42,937 nt of DNA from UBA8514 sp050251415 (GTDB taxonomy: Bacteria > Bacillota > Clostridia > Lachnospirales > Anaerotignaceae): assembly GCA_050251415.1 (NCBI GenBank), contig JBFWMT010000019.1:1-42937 (forward strand), written 5' to 3'. Of this stretch, positions 30,432-39,324 are shown one piece after another. Every line of letters begins with the position of its first letter. The stretch's first letter is position 1. A model generated the notes under the pieces. The model was not told the origin of the DNA, did not search any database, and worked only from the letters and a program-made list of their open reading frames with translations. Position numbers and translations under genes: made by a program.

Positions 30432-30675
30432 AAAGTTTGTTGCCGCAGAAAACCCAGTAAAATCAAGGGTTTAGACCACTTCGGCAACATTGGCAACAAA
30501 CTTCTCTATATAGTTTGAAATTAAAGACGTTATAGGCATATGTAAGTATATGGTAATTATAAAATGGGTTCTATAATGCCTTTGTTTTTAGTCTATATAT
30601 GAAACTATGTTGCCTTTGTTGCCAAGAACACTTGAAGCCTTGATTTTAGGGGGCTTAGAGTGGCAACAAACTTTT
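30431..30675. repeat. inverted pair of 68-bp composite elements, candidate replication origin
   Basis: Copy 1 (30431-30498) has AAAAGTTTGTTGCC, 13 bases, TAAAATCAAGG, 14 bases, GGCAACA, 2 bases, GGCAACA. Copy 2 (30608-30675) is the same element on the opposite strand with identical spacings (13, 14 and 2), although the spacer bases differ. Six GGCAACA/TGTTGCC sites result. The 109 bases between the copies are A+T-rich. In copy 1, AAGTTTGTTGCC (30433-30444) also pairs perfectly with GGCAACAAACTT (30492-30503). The position after a primase-helicase gene, and iterons flanking an A+T-rich core, fit a phage or satellite origin. Confidence 0.7.
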
Positions 30676-30699
30676 TTAGGAAAAGAGGATTTTAGAGCA

Positions 30700-30996
30700 A
30701 TGCTAGAAAAAAATGTGGAAAATCATCTTAAAAATAAGGTTAAATTAATGGGAGGCATCGCCTTAAAGATAAATTCAGCAAGTATGGCAGGTTTGCCAGA
30801 CAGAATGGTGCTGTTTCCAGAGGGGAAAATATTCTTTGTGGAGCTGAAAGCGCCAGGGAAAAAGCCAAGACCGTTACAGATGTCAGCACATAGACTTTTA
30901 CAGAGTTTGGGGGTTACAGTTTATGTGATTGACAGTATAGACGGAGTACAGCAGTTTTTAGAGGAGGTGATTGCCAATGAAGTTCATACCACATAA
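30700..30996 (+). CDS. VRR-NUC domain nuclease
   Basis: 98 residues with the VRR-NUC pattern of small phage Holliday-junction-like nucleases: MEGGIALKINS-like (here LMGGIALKINSAS), GLPDRMVLFPEGKIFFVELKAPGKKPRPLQ with the catalytic Asp and Glu-x-Lys, and HRLLQSLGVTVYVID. I start at ATG 30700; upstream codons in frame run through the repeat element and are not likely to be coding. The stop overlaps the start of the helicase by 20 bases. Confidence 0.9.
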   Translation: MLEKNVENHLKNKVKLMGGIALKINSASMAGLPDRMVLFPEGKIFFVELKAPGKKPRPLQMSAHRLLQSLGVTVYVIDSIDGVQQFLEEVIANEVHTT

Positions 30997-32340
30997 ATAC
31001 CAGGATATAGCCATCAACAAGATTTACGATACACCAAGGGCAGGATTATTTTTAGATATGGGCTTAGGTTGAGTAAAACGGTAATTACCCTTACTGCCAT
31101 AGAGGATTTAATGAATAACCAGTTTGAAATTAGCAAGGTACTTGTAATAGCACCTTTGAGAGTAGCAGAAGATACCTGGAGTAAAGAAAGTGAAAAATGG
31201 GACCATCTAAGGCACCTTAAAATTTCAAAGATATTAGGTTCACAATCAGAGCGAAGAAAAGCTTTGGCAAAAGATGCAGATATTTACGTTATCAACCGTG
31301 AAAATGTTGTATGGCTGACTAATGAGCTTTCCACAATCGGCAACGGATGGGTATTTGACATGGTTGTGATTGACGAGTTATCCAGCTTTAAATCTCCAAA
31401 AGCACAAAGGTTTAAGGCATTACGCAAATACATTACACGAAGTGCAAGAGTTGTTGGCCTTACAGGCACACCAGCACCTAACGGTCTAATTGATTTATGG
31501 AGCCAGGTATATTTACTAGATGGCGGAGAACGTCTTGGCCGAACTGTAACAGGTTTTAGGGAAAGGTACTTCACACCAGGGCAAAGAAATCAAACAACAA
31601 TATTTAATTATAAGCCAAAACCCGAAGCGGAGCAGTCAATTAATGAGAAAATATCGGATATATGTATCTCTATGAAAGCCGAGGATTGGCTGGATATGCC
31701 AGAACGAATTGACAATATACAGGCAGTTAAGCTTTCAGTAAAAGAAATGAAAGAGTATCAAGATTTTGAAAGGGATAGTTTCATTCAGTTTATGGAGGGT
31801 GAAATTACTGCAGCATCGGCCGCAGCACTTACCAATAAACTTTTGCAGTACAGTAATGGGGCCATGTATCTGCCGGATGGGGATTATGTGAAAACCCATG
31901 ATAAAAAACTGGATATGCTTGAGGAATTAATAGATGTATCCAACGGAAAACCAATACTTTGTTTTTACAGCTACAAGCATGATTTAGAGAGAATAAAGAA
32001 TAAATTTCCTTTTGCCAAAAAGCTTGAAAACTCAAAAGATATAACGGATTGGAACAATGGAGAAATACCATTGCTTCTAGCGCATCCGGCAGGAGCAGGG
32101 CATGGACTTAATTTACAAGCAGGTGGAAATATTATTGTATGGTTTGGACTTACCTGGAGCTTGGAACTTTATCAGCAGGCGAATGCAAGGCTTTACAGGC
32201 AAGGGCAAACTCAAGCGGTTATTATTCACCATCTGATTACAGAGGGTACTGTGGATGAAAAGGTACTAGATAGCTTACAGGGTAAAAAAGACGTACAGGA
32301 CGATTTGTTAGAATCACTTAAGGTTAAGTACGGTAAATAA
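30977..32340 (+). pseudogene. SNF2-family helicase, frameshifted in Walker A
   Basis: The frame from ATG 30977 gives KFIPHKYQDIAINKIY and LFLDMGLG, then hits TGA at 31070-31072. The protein resumes one frame over with SKTVITLTAIEDL and continues intact to 32340: motif II VVIDELSSFKSPKAQ, motif III LTGTPAPNG, motif VI QQANARLYRQGQ. Removing five bases (TAGGT, 31065-31069) would restore DMGLSKT; a single added base would also restore the frame. There is no slippery heptamer. As read, the ATPase cannot be made in one piece. Confidence 0.88.
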
Positions 32341-32354
32341 TTAAAATAGGCAGG

Positions 32355-32400
32355 AAGGAGTAAGAGGTTTGCGGCCGCAATAAATCCGGATTTACTCCTT
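32355..32400 (+). promoter_or_regulatory. hairpin that can bury a ribosome site before the SANT-like gene
   Basis: AAGGAGTAA (32355-32363) is perfectly complementary to TTACTCCTT (32392-32400). Between them lies the 12-bp palindrome TTGCGGCCGCAA. The only good ribosome site in the area is inside this stem, about 50 bases from the ATG at 32410, which has none of its own. Confidence 0.5.
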
Positions 32401-32409
32401 AAAAACCAA

Positions 32410-33549
32410 ATGAGTAGACCATGGACTAAAGAGGATTACCAGTATTTAAGTGATAACTGGGGTAGTAAGTCATTAGTAACTATATGTAAAAAGCTAAACC
32501 GTTCAGAGAATGCAATTCATGTTAAGGTTCAACGGTTAGGGTTAGGGGCTTTCTTAGACCAGGGCGAATATATAACTTGGAATGTGCTTCAAAATACAAT
32601 CGGATGCACTGGTGGTAGTGGCTATAAAATAAAATCGTGGGTTGAGAACAGAGGGTTTCCTCTTAAAACTAAAAGAGTTAATACAAGTACCTACAAGGTT
32701 GTTTATATTGATGATTTCTGGAAGTGGGCGGAGAAGAATAAAGATTTATTAGATTTTTCAAAGTTTGAGGAAAATTCCCTTGGAAAAGAACCCACTTGGG
32801 CTAAGGCCAAACGAAAACATGATTTTGAAAAGAATACAAAATATATAAAAACACCGTGGACACCAGTGGAAGACAGCCGTTTAAAATATCTTCTTGAACA
32901 GCAAAAGTATACATATGACGATTTATCAAAGCTTTTAAGACGTACCAATGGAGCCATACAACGTCGGGTATGTGATTTGGGAATAAAGGCGAGACCCGTA
33001 AAAGTGGATAACCATGTGAAGTGGACTGAAGAAGAATTTTATAAACTTGGTGAACTAATAAAAGAGGGCAATGGGTATGAGTTAATTTCAGAGAAAATCG
33101 GAAAATCTTCAAAGGCCATTAGAGGGCGAGTTTATGGAATGTATCTGACCGAAAACTTGGACAAGGTAAGGACCATCTTAGGTAGTGGTAACTGGGGAGA
33201 TAACCGACCCGAACGCAAGGTCAAACAATATCTTCTGATGAATGAGGAAGAAAAGCAGCAGACTAAGGAGCTTTTAACAAGGCTATCTGTAATACTGCGG
33301 TACCAGTACAAGGAATATTTTGAAGCTTCAGATTATTGGCAAAAAGACTTATGCCAACACTGGGTAGGGTACTGTGCAAAAGACCAAATAAGCTGTGATG
33401 AATGCCTGGAGTTCCAGAGGATTAGACCGCAATATTGCAAACGGTGTGGCGGTACATTTTACGAGAGAAAAGAAAATGACTTTTGTAGTGTTTGCAGGAA
33501 AGCACGAAAGAGTAGATGCTTTAGAAAAGCAAAAAGAGAAGGATTGTAG
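32410..33549 (+). CDS. SANT/Myb-like DNA-binding protein with zinc ribbon
   Basis: A 379-residue protein with three repeats of a Myb/SANT-like helix-turn-helix: RPWTKEDYQYLSDNWG, TPWTPVEDSRLKYLLEQ and VKWTEEEFYKLGELI, each followed by a second helix such as SENAIHVKVQRLGL. It ends with two zinc-binding cysteine groups (CDECLEF, CKRCGGTFYERKENDFCSVC). This makes it a sequence-specific DNA binder; the target is unknown. The start is uncertain: no ribosome site precedes ATG 32410 and the frame is open upstream without another ATG. Confidence 0.75.
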   Translation: MSRPWTKEDYQYLSDNWGSKSLVTICKKLNRSENAIHVKVQRLGLGAFLDQGEYITWNVLQNTIGCTGGSGYKIKSWVENRGFPLKTKRVNTSTYKVVYIDDFWKWAEKNKDLLDFSKFEENSLGKEPTWAKAKRKHDFEKNTKYIKTPWTPVEDSRLKYLLEQQKYTYDDLSKLLRRTNGAIQRRVCDLGIKARPVKVDNHVKWTEEEFYKLGELIKEGNGYELISEKIGKSSKAIRGRVYGMYLTENLDKVRTILGSGNWGDNRPERKVKQYLLMNEEEKQQTKELLTRLSVILRYQYKEYFEASDYWQKDLCQHWVGYCAKDQISCDECLEFQRIRPQYCKRCGGTFYERKENDFCSVCRKARKSRCFRKAKREGL

Positions 33550-33564
33550 GAGAGGATGAACGCA

Positions 33565-33774
33565 ATGACTAAATTATTTATTGTATACAAAGATAAGAGC
33601 AAAATTACCATTACTCATAGCGGTTCGGGGCAGTACGATATGTCTGGACAGATTGAAAAGTATGGATGGCACCGAACTGCTATTGCAAAAATGTGGGTGC
33701 AGCACTACCCAAAGAATAAGTTTGAACCGATTTTTATTGTTGGCAATCCAGAACCATTAATCAAGGAGGAGTGA
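33565..33774 (+). CDS. small hypothetical phage protein
   Basis: 69 residues (MTKLFIVYKDKSKITITHSG and onward). I recognise no domain. ATG 33565 is spaced better from AGGAGAGG than the ATG at 33556. The stop lies just before the RinA-like gene, whose ribosome site is within its end. Confidence 0.6.
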   Translation: MTKLFIVYKDKSKITITHSGSGQYDMSGQIEKYGWHRTAIAKMWVQHYPKNKFEPIFIVGNPEPLIKEE

Positions 33775-33776
33775 CA

Positions 33777-34187
33777 TTGAAAATAGACAAAGCAATATAC
33801 AAGTACATAGAATATGAATTGTGCCATTATGAGCAATACAAAGAAGAAATTAAGATAGAGCGTGAACAAATTCTTGAAGGGTCTGCTAGTCCTGCTGACG
33901 GAATGCCACGAGGGAATATGGCAGGCAATCCCACAGAAAACAAGTGTATTAAATTGCTTACCTCTAAAGCCTTAAGGTCTATGCAAAACGTGGTTACAGC
34001 GGTTGAGAACATGAAAAAACGATTAACAGAAACGCACTACAAATTGTTTTTAGCTTGCTATGTACAAAAAAGGCGTGACCGCTATAGCCTTTGTGATGAA
34101 CTGGGAATTGCGGAAGCTACATTTACAAGATATAAGCACCAGGTTGTTGAATTTATTGGTTTGGAATTAGGTGTGATTAAAAGTTGA
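33777..34187 (+). CDS. RinA/ArpU-like late transcription regulator
   Basis: 136 residues, mostly helical, with a C-terminal sigma-like helix-turn-helix (DRYSLCDELGIAEATFTRYKHQVV). Size, fold and position between early and packaging genes match the RinA/ArpU group that switches on late genes. TTG 33777 is 7 bases after AAGGAGG; GTG 33771 is too close. The spacer downstream would be the expected site of a late promoter. Confidence 0.8.
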   Translation: MKIDKAIYKYIEYELCHYEQYKEEIKIEREQILEGSASPADGMPRGNMAGNPTENKCIKLLTSKALRSMQNVVTAVENMKKRLTETHYKLFLACYVQKRRDRYSLCDELGIAEATFTRYKHQVVEFIGLELGVIKS

Positions 34188-34257
34188 TTATTTTTAGGGG
34201 GTAAAGTGTGATATTATAGTAATATAGAAATTGTTCATTTAACCTCCTTTAGGAACT

Positions 34258-34286
34258 GCATCGGCGAAAGTCGGTGCTTTTCTTTT
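34258..34286 (+). terminator. terminator before the terminase genes
   Basis: GCATCGGC pairs with GTCGGTGC (two wobble pairs) around a GAAA loop and is followed by TTTTCTTTT. It separates early from packaging genes, so late transcription must begin downstream or read through it. Confidence 0.8.
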
Positions 34287-34314
34287 GGAAAAAGACAGAA
34301 AGGACGGTGACATT

Positions 34315-34767
34315 ATGACCGATAAACAACAGAGATTTGCAGATGAATATATTATTGACCTTAATGCCACCAGAGCATACAAGGCGGCATACCCAAAAGT
34401 AAAGAAAGACGATACAGCAAAGGTCAATGCTTCAAGACTGCTAACAAATGCTAACGTCAAAAAATACATTGACGAACAGCTGAAGATTATCTCTGACGGC
34501 AAAATAGCTGATGCAACGGAGGTAATGAAATATTTATCCGCTGTACTTAGAGGCGAGGAAAAGGAAGAAGTTATTGTTGTTGAGGGGTGCGGTGATGGCT
34601 GTTCTTCAGCGGTTAAGGTTGACAAAGGAATTGGTGCAAAAGACCGTATCAAAGCCGCTGAACTCTTAGGCAAGCGTTACGGTATATTTACCGACAAGCT
34701 TCAAATAGACGGTGTGACTGCTGTGCAGATACTCGACAACGTGCCTAAGGGGGTTAATAATGGTTAA
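34315..34767 (+). CDS. terS: phage terminase small subunit
   Basis: 150 residues of the Terminase_2/XtmA type: TDKQQRFADEYIIDLNATRAYKAAYPKVKKD in two parts is the DNA-binding helix-turn-helix, followed by a helical oligomer domain and KDRIKAAELLGKRYGIFTDK, the family ending. ATG 34315 follows AAGGACGG. It recognises the packaging start and hands DNA to the large subunit, whose gene overlaps by 8 bases. Confidence 0.94.
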   Translation: MTDKQQRFADEYIIDLNATRAYKAAYPKVKKDDTAKVNASRLLTNANVKKYIDEQLKIISDGKIADATEVMKYLSAVLRGEEKEEVIVVEGCGDGCSSAVKVDKGIGAKDRIKAAELLGKRYGIFTDKLQIDGVTAVQILDNVPKGVNNG

Positions 34768-35992
34768 TTTAAAAGATATTATTGCACCCTCTTTTTACGC
34801 TCTGCACCACAGAATAAAGGAACATGAATTTACTCATTATTGGCTAAACGGTGGCCGTGGATCCACGAAGTCCTCTTTTGTTAGCCTTGAAATTGTGTTA
34901 GGGCTTATGTCTGACCCTAAAGCCAATTGCGTGACTATGCGTAAGGTTGGCGTTAACTTGAAAGATAGTGTATTTCAGCAGCTATTGTGGGCGATTAGTG
35001 CCTTGGGAGTAGAAACACACTGGAAAGTGAAACAAAGTCCGCTAGAGTTATCCTACATACCCACAGGTGGCAAGATATTATTTAGAGGGGCAGACAACCC
35101 CAAGAAAATCAAGTCCACTAAGTTTCGTCAAGGCTATTGTAAATACATTTGGTATGAAGAAGTAGACGAGTTTGGTGGCATGGAAGAAATAAGAACAATC
35201 AACCAATCCTTAATGCGTGGAGGCGAAAGCTTCTGCGTTTTTTATTCCTACAATCCACCCAAGAGCCAAAGGAACTGGGTGAACGAGGAAATGTTACAGG
35301 ACCGCAAGGACAGAATAGTCCATCATAGCACTTATTTAACTGTTCCCAAAGAGTGGCTGGGGGAGCAGTTTTTTATTGAGGCAGAACACTTGAAAAGTGT
35401 AAATGAGACAGCATATAACCATGAGTATATGGGCGAGGTTACAGGCACAGGCGGTGCGGTGTTTGGTAACGTTACTTTGCGTGAGATAAGTGACGAGGAA
35501 ATAAAAGGCTTTGACCGCATTGCAAGAGGTCTGGACTGGGGCTATGCAACTGACCCATTCCATTACACTGTAAACCATTACGACAAAACCAGACGGAGAT
35601 TATATATTTTCTATGAAATACAGAAAGTTGGCTTAAGTAACCGCAAGGCGGCTGAAATGGTGAAAGCAGAGAATAAAAACAATGGAATTATTACTTGCGA
35701 TAGTGCCGAGCCAAAGAGCATTGCAGAAGTCAGTGAATATGGGTTAAGAGTTGTTGGAGCAAGAAAAGGACCAGACAGCGTGGACTACGGCATCAAGTGG
35801 TTGCAGGACTTAGAGGAAATTATTATTGACCCTAATCGTTGCCCAATGACTGCAAAAGAGTTTTACGGCTATGAGCTGGAGAGTGACAATAACGGCGGCT
35901 TTAAAGCGAAATTTCCAGATAAAAATAATCACTCAATTGATGCTATTAGATATAGCCGTGAAAGCGATATGAAGAATGTGAGGGTGAGATAA
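34760..35992 (+). CDS. terL: phage terminase large subunit, PBSX type
   Basis: The 410-residue packaging motor and nuclease. Walker A GGRGSTKS is at residues 31-38, Walker B is YIWYEEVDEFG. The RNase-H-like nuclease domain shows Asp in RGLDWGYATDP, ITCDSAEPKSI, and the last catalytic Asp in NNHSIDAIRY. The family is PBSX/XtmB, generally headful-packaging. It overlaps the portal gene start by one base. Confidence 0.97.
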   Translation: MVNLKDIIAPSFYALHHRIKEHEFTHYWLNGGRGSTKSSFVSLEIVLGLMSDPKANCVTMRKVGVNLKDSVFQQLLWAISALGVETHWKVKQSPLELSYIPTGGKILFRGADNPKKIKSTKFRQGYCKYIWYEEVDEFGGMEEIRTINQSLMRGGESFCVFYSYNPPKSQRNWVNEEMLQDRKDRIVHHSTYLTVPKEWLGEQFFIEAEHLKSVNETAYNHEYMGEVTGTGGAVFGNVTLREISDEEIKGFDRIARGLDWGYATDPFHYTVNHYDKTRRRLYIFYEIQKVGLSNRKAAEMVKAENKNNGIITCDSAEPKSIAEVSEYGLRVVGARKGPDSVDYGIKWLQDLEEIIIDPNRCPMTAKEFYGYELESDNNGGFKAKFPDKNNHSIDAIRYSRESDMKNVRVR

Positions 35993-37524
35993 TGCTTTTG
36001 ACTGAAACAGATTTAATCAACATGAAGATAACAGCTGAGGCAGGGCTTAATAATAGTACCATCGTGAGAGATTTAATCCAGGATGACGTAACCTCTGACC
36101 TAAAAAAGGTTATGGAAAGGGGCGAGAAATATTATGTGGGTGAGCATGATATATTTGAAAAGGACTTCCAAAAAACCTACATTTCCGAGACCAGTACCGT
36201 AGATGGTGTTGAGACCGAGACAATTGAACTGTTCAAAAACCGAAACAGGAGCAACCACCACAATGTAAACTCGTTTCACTCAATCTTAGTTGACCAAAAG
36301 GCGGCGTATTTGGTGGGCAGGGAGCCAACCATTAGTGTCAGTGGTGCAGAAAAGGACACGAACCTTAAAGCCTATGAGGATATAATTACAGGGGTTGCAG
36401 ACGAGGAGTTAAACGAAACCTTGTCAGACTTAGTTATCGGAGCAAGCAACAAAGGTACAGAATACATACACTTTTACTACGATGCGGAGTTTAAGCTAAA
36501 ATACTGTATTGTGCCAGCCAATGAGGTTATACCAATTTATGATACAGAACACCAGACAGAGCTCATAGAGCTTGTACGCTACTACAACATAACCGTGGTT
36601 AAGGGTAAAGATAAATGCTTACGTAAAAAAGTAGAGTGGTGGACGAAGAACGATGTAACTTACTATACAGAGGACGAGAACGGCAGATATTTGTTAGACC
36701 ATAATTATTCTATAAACCCTATGCCACACTGGTTTGAGATAAGCAATCTTAACGGTGTTGAAAGCTATAGAGAAGCCCATAGTTGGGGAAGAGTACCATT
36801 TATAGCCCTTAAAAACAATACTCGAGGGATTTCGGACTTGCAGAAAGTAAAGGGGCTAATTGATGCTTATGATCTGATTTCAAGTCAAGGCACAAACGAC
36901 CTGCTTGACCTTGTAACCCTGTACTGGTCCATACAAGGCTATGGAGGAGAAACAGCAGGAACAATAGCACGAAAGCTTCAGGTAAACAGGGCGGTGAATA
37001 TTTCTGACAGTTCAGGAAGTATTGATGCAAAGCAGATAGATTTACCTGTATCGGGGCGTATTGAATGGCTTAAGATGCTGAGAAGAGATGTTTTTAACTT
37101 CGGCATGGGAGTGGATACGGATAATGATAAGCTGGGGAATGCATCAGGTGTAAGTTTAAAGTTCCAGTATACTCAACTGGATTTAAAGGCCAATGCAATG
37201 ATACCAAAACTTAAGTCGGCCATAAAAGACTTCTTTTGGTTTATCACGGATGATTACAACCGCAATAATAACACTGATTACGATAGCGAGCTTATCAATA
37301 TTACCATTAACCGTACCATGATTACTAATGACCTTGAAACGGTTCAAATGATACAGCTCTCTGACGGCGTTGTTTCCGATAAAACCTTGCTTTCCAAACA
37401 CCCGTTTGTTGACGATGTGAATGCAGAATTAAAGGAGTTGGAGGCCCAGCGAAAAAAGGAACTAGAGGCTTACCCGGGATATAAAGGTTTAGGCGGTGAC
37501 GGCAATGGCGAAACCCAACAGTGA
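35992..37524 (+). CDS. phage portal protein, SPP1 Gp6 type
   Basis: 510 residues, normal for the SPP1-Gp6-like portal. Characteristic are GEKYYVGEHDI, the region NHHNVNSFHSILVDQKAAYLVGREP in two parts, WFEISNLNG, RGISDLQKVKGLIDAYD and the C-terminal crown with ASGVSLKFQYTQLDLKA. It forms the dodecameric DNA gate at one capsid vertex. It overlaps terL and the next gene, which shows a tightly coupled head operon. Confidence 0.96.
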   Translation: MLLTETDLINMKITAEAGLNNSTIVRDLIQDDVTSDLKKVMERGEKYYVGEHDIFEKDFQKTYISETSTVDGVETETIELFKNRNRSNHHNVNSFHSILVDQKAAYLVGREPTISVSGAEKDTNLKAYEDIITGVADEELNETLSDLVIGASNKGTEYIHFYYDAEFKLKYCIVPANEVIPIYDTEHQTELIELVRYYNITVVKGKDKCLRKKVEWWTKNDVTYYTEDENGRYLLDHNYSINPMPHWFEISNLNGVESYREAHSWGRVPFIALKNNTRGISDLQKVKGLIDAYDLISSQGTNDLLDLVTLYWSIQGYGGETAGTIARKLQVNRAVNISDSSGSIDAKQIDLPVSGRIEWLKMLRRDVFNFGMGVDTDNDKLGNASGVSLKFQYTQLDLKANAMIPKLKSAIKDFFWFITDDYNRNNNTDYDSELINITINRTMITNDLETVQMIQLSDGVVSDKTLLSKHPFVDDVNAELKELEAQRKKELEAYPGYKGLGGDGNGETQQ

Positions 37525-38551
37525 GTATTGGCAGGAACGCTTTAATGCCTTGAACGAAAGCCTTTTGAATAAGGGCGAGGAATACAACAAAGCAATGGTC
37601 TTGGCTTACGATGAAGCTATCCAGAACATACAAAGGGAAATAGAAATATTTTACGGACGCTTTGCCGCCAATAATCTTATATCTCTATCAGAAGCCAAAA
37701 AAATATTAAATTCCGAAGAGAGAAAAGCCTTCCAAATGACCTTAGCGGAATATATAAAGCATGGTAAACAAAATGCCTTAGACGGCAAATGGGTAAAGGA
37801 GTTGGAAAGTGCCAGTGATATTTACCGCATGGATAGGCTTCGCTCCTTACAGTTGCAAATGCGACAGCAAGTGGAGATACTGGAAGCTAAAAAAGCAACT
37901 GGCATAGCAGATACACTGGGGAAGATTTATGAAGAAGGCTACTACCATACCATTTATGAGATACAAAAGGGTTTAGGTGAGGGTATGCCTGTTGTTACCT
38001 TGGATACCAATAAAATTGAAAAGGTTCTGGCTAAACCTTGGGCACCAGACGGCAGTACCTTTTCCCAAAAGATATGGGGTGCAGACAGAACAAACCTGTT
38101 GTATCAGTTGGATACCAAATTCACCCAAGCACTTATTAGAGGCGATAACCCTAAAAAGATAATAAAAGATGTGGCAAACACCCTTAACGTTTCCAAAAGT
38201 GCAGCGAGTAGACTTTTAATGACCGAAAGTGCTTATGTTGCATCAGCTTCAAGGCTAGATGGTTACAAGGCACTGGACGTTGAGGAGTTCGAGTATGTTG
38301 CTACCCTTGACCTTAAAACCAGTGAGTTGTGTCAAAGCATGGACGGTCAACACTTCCTAATGAGCCAGTATGAGGTAGGCGTAAATGCACCGCCCTTGCA
38401 TCCATGGTGCCGAAGTACCACAGCCCCTTATTTTGATGATGAGTTCACGGTGGGCGAAACAAGGACAGCAAGGGGCGAAGATGGTAAAACATATAAAGTT
38501 TCTGCTAGTTTGAAATATAAAGATTGGTACAAGGAACATGTTGAAAAATAA
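37505..38551 (+). CDS. minor head protein, SPP1 gp7/Mu gpF type
   Basis: 348 residues. The N-terminal helices lead into the Mu F domain at about 190-330: ADRTNLLYQLDTKFTQALIRG, RLLMTESAYVASASR, then the signature LDLKTSELCQSMDGQHF and NAPPLHPWCRSTTAP. It assists head assembly and DNA ejection and is always next to the portal gene. The ATG at 37505 is preceded by AGGCGG and overlaps the portal end by 20 bases. Confidence 0.92.
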   Translation: MAKPNSEYWQERFNALNESLLNKGEEYNKAMVLAYDEAIQNIQREIEIFYGRFAANNLISLSEAKKILNSEERKAFQMTLAEYIKHGKQNALDGKWVKELESASDIYRMDRLRSLQLQMRQQVEILEAKKATGIADTLGKIYEEGYYHTIYEIQKGLGEGMPVVTLDTNKIEKVLAKPWAPDGSTFSQKIWGADRTNLLYQLDTKFTQALIRGDNPKKIIKDVANTLNVSKSAASRLLMTESAYVASASRLDGYKALDVEEFEYVATLDLKTSELCQSMDGQHFLMSQYEVGVNAPPLHPWCRSTTAPYFDDEFTVGETRTARGEDGKTYKVSASLKYKDWYKEHVEK

Positions 38552-38569
38552 TTAATAGGAGGTGATACC

Positions 38570-38656
38570 ATTTGCTTAAAAATACAACTACAGAAAGGTG
38601 AAGGTGGTCAACTTATCTCGTCTTTGGACACAGACGTTAAAGAAGTCCTTTTTTGA
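38570..38656 (+). CDS. possible 28-residue protein starting at ATT
   Basis: A full-strength ribosome site AGGAGGTGAT (38557-38566) has no ATG, GTG or TTG in a frame of useful length; TTG 38572 gives nine codons. ATT 38570 opens a frame of 28 residues (CLKIQLQKGEGGQLISSLD and onward to VLF). ATT starts exist (for example infC) but are rare. It could also be a gene that lost its start. The rest of 38552-38744 has no other gene. Confidence 0.3.
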   Translation: MCLKIQLQKGEGGQLISSLDTDVKEVLF

Positions 38657-38744
38657 TGCAATATTACCCTTTGTGCAGGGACAAAATAGCACACTCAAAT
38701 ACTGGGACTAGCCAGATAAAAGGATATGAGAGAGGAGAAATAAA

Positions 38745-39305
38745 ATGAAACATGAATGGTTAAAAGAAATTTTAGGCGAAAGCTACACAGAGGAAACAGA
38801 CAAACAGGTAGCGGCAAAACTGGGGGAGAATTTTGTTTCTAGGGCAGATTTTAACACAGTTAATGAAGTAAAAAAGGATTTGGATGCACAGATTAAAGTA
38901 AGGGATAAGGATATTGAGGGTTTAAAGAAAGCATCTGGAAGTAATGCAGAACTTCAAAAGCAATACGAGGAACTACAGGGCAAATATAAGTCTGAAACCG
39001 AAAGCCTAACTAAAAAAATCAGTGACAACCAGAAAAACAGTGCTATTGATATGGCTATCCTTGGAGCCAAGGGCAAAAATGCCAAGGCTATTAAGGCACT
39101 GCTGGACATGGAAAAGATTAATGTGAAAGAGGACGGTACTCTGGAAGGGTTAGATCTCGAGGGACTAAAAACATCAGACAGTTACCTTTTTGACATTGAA
39201 ACAAAGACAAGTGTTGGTACAGGGTTTACAAAAGGAGCTCCACCCGACACAGGAACAGATGTGAACGCCCAAATAGCGCAGGCTATGGGCATTAAAACTA
39301 ATTAA
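38745..39305 (+). CDS. phage scaffolding protein, GP20 type
   Basis: 186 residues: a helical N-terminus (MKHEWLKEILGE), a coiled coil from about 35 to 100 (KKDLDAQIKVRDKDIEGLKK and onward), then AIDMAILGAKGKNAKAIKALLD, the usual GP20 signature, and a flexible tail. Scaffolds shape the procapsid and leave before packaging. GAGAGGAGAAA is the ribosome site. The major capsid gene follows 19 bases later. Confidence 0.93.
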   Translation: MKHEWLKEILGESYTEETDKQVAAKLGENFVSRADFNTVNEVKKDLDAQIKVRDKDIEGLKKASGSNAELQKQYEELQGKYKSETESLTKKISDNQKNSAIDMAILGAKGKNAKAIKALLDMEKINVKEDGTLEGLDLEGLKTSDSYLFDIETKTSVGTGFTKGAPPDTGTDVNAQIAQAMGIKTN

Positions 39306-39324
39306 TTATGAGGAGGAATAAATA

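Noticed and set aside
30607..30699. A longer reading of the VRR-NUC gene from ATG 30607.
   Set aside because: The added residues are encoded by the repeat element, there is no ribosome site, and the domain fits a start at 30700.
31055..31080. Programmed frameshifting in the helicase gene.
   Set aside because: No slippery heptamer or downstream stem is seen, and the break falls inside the ATP-binding loop, where extra residues would be harmful.
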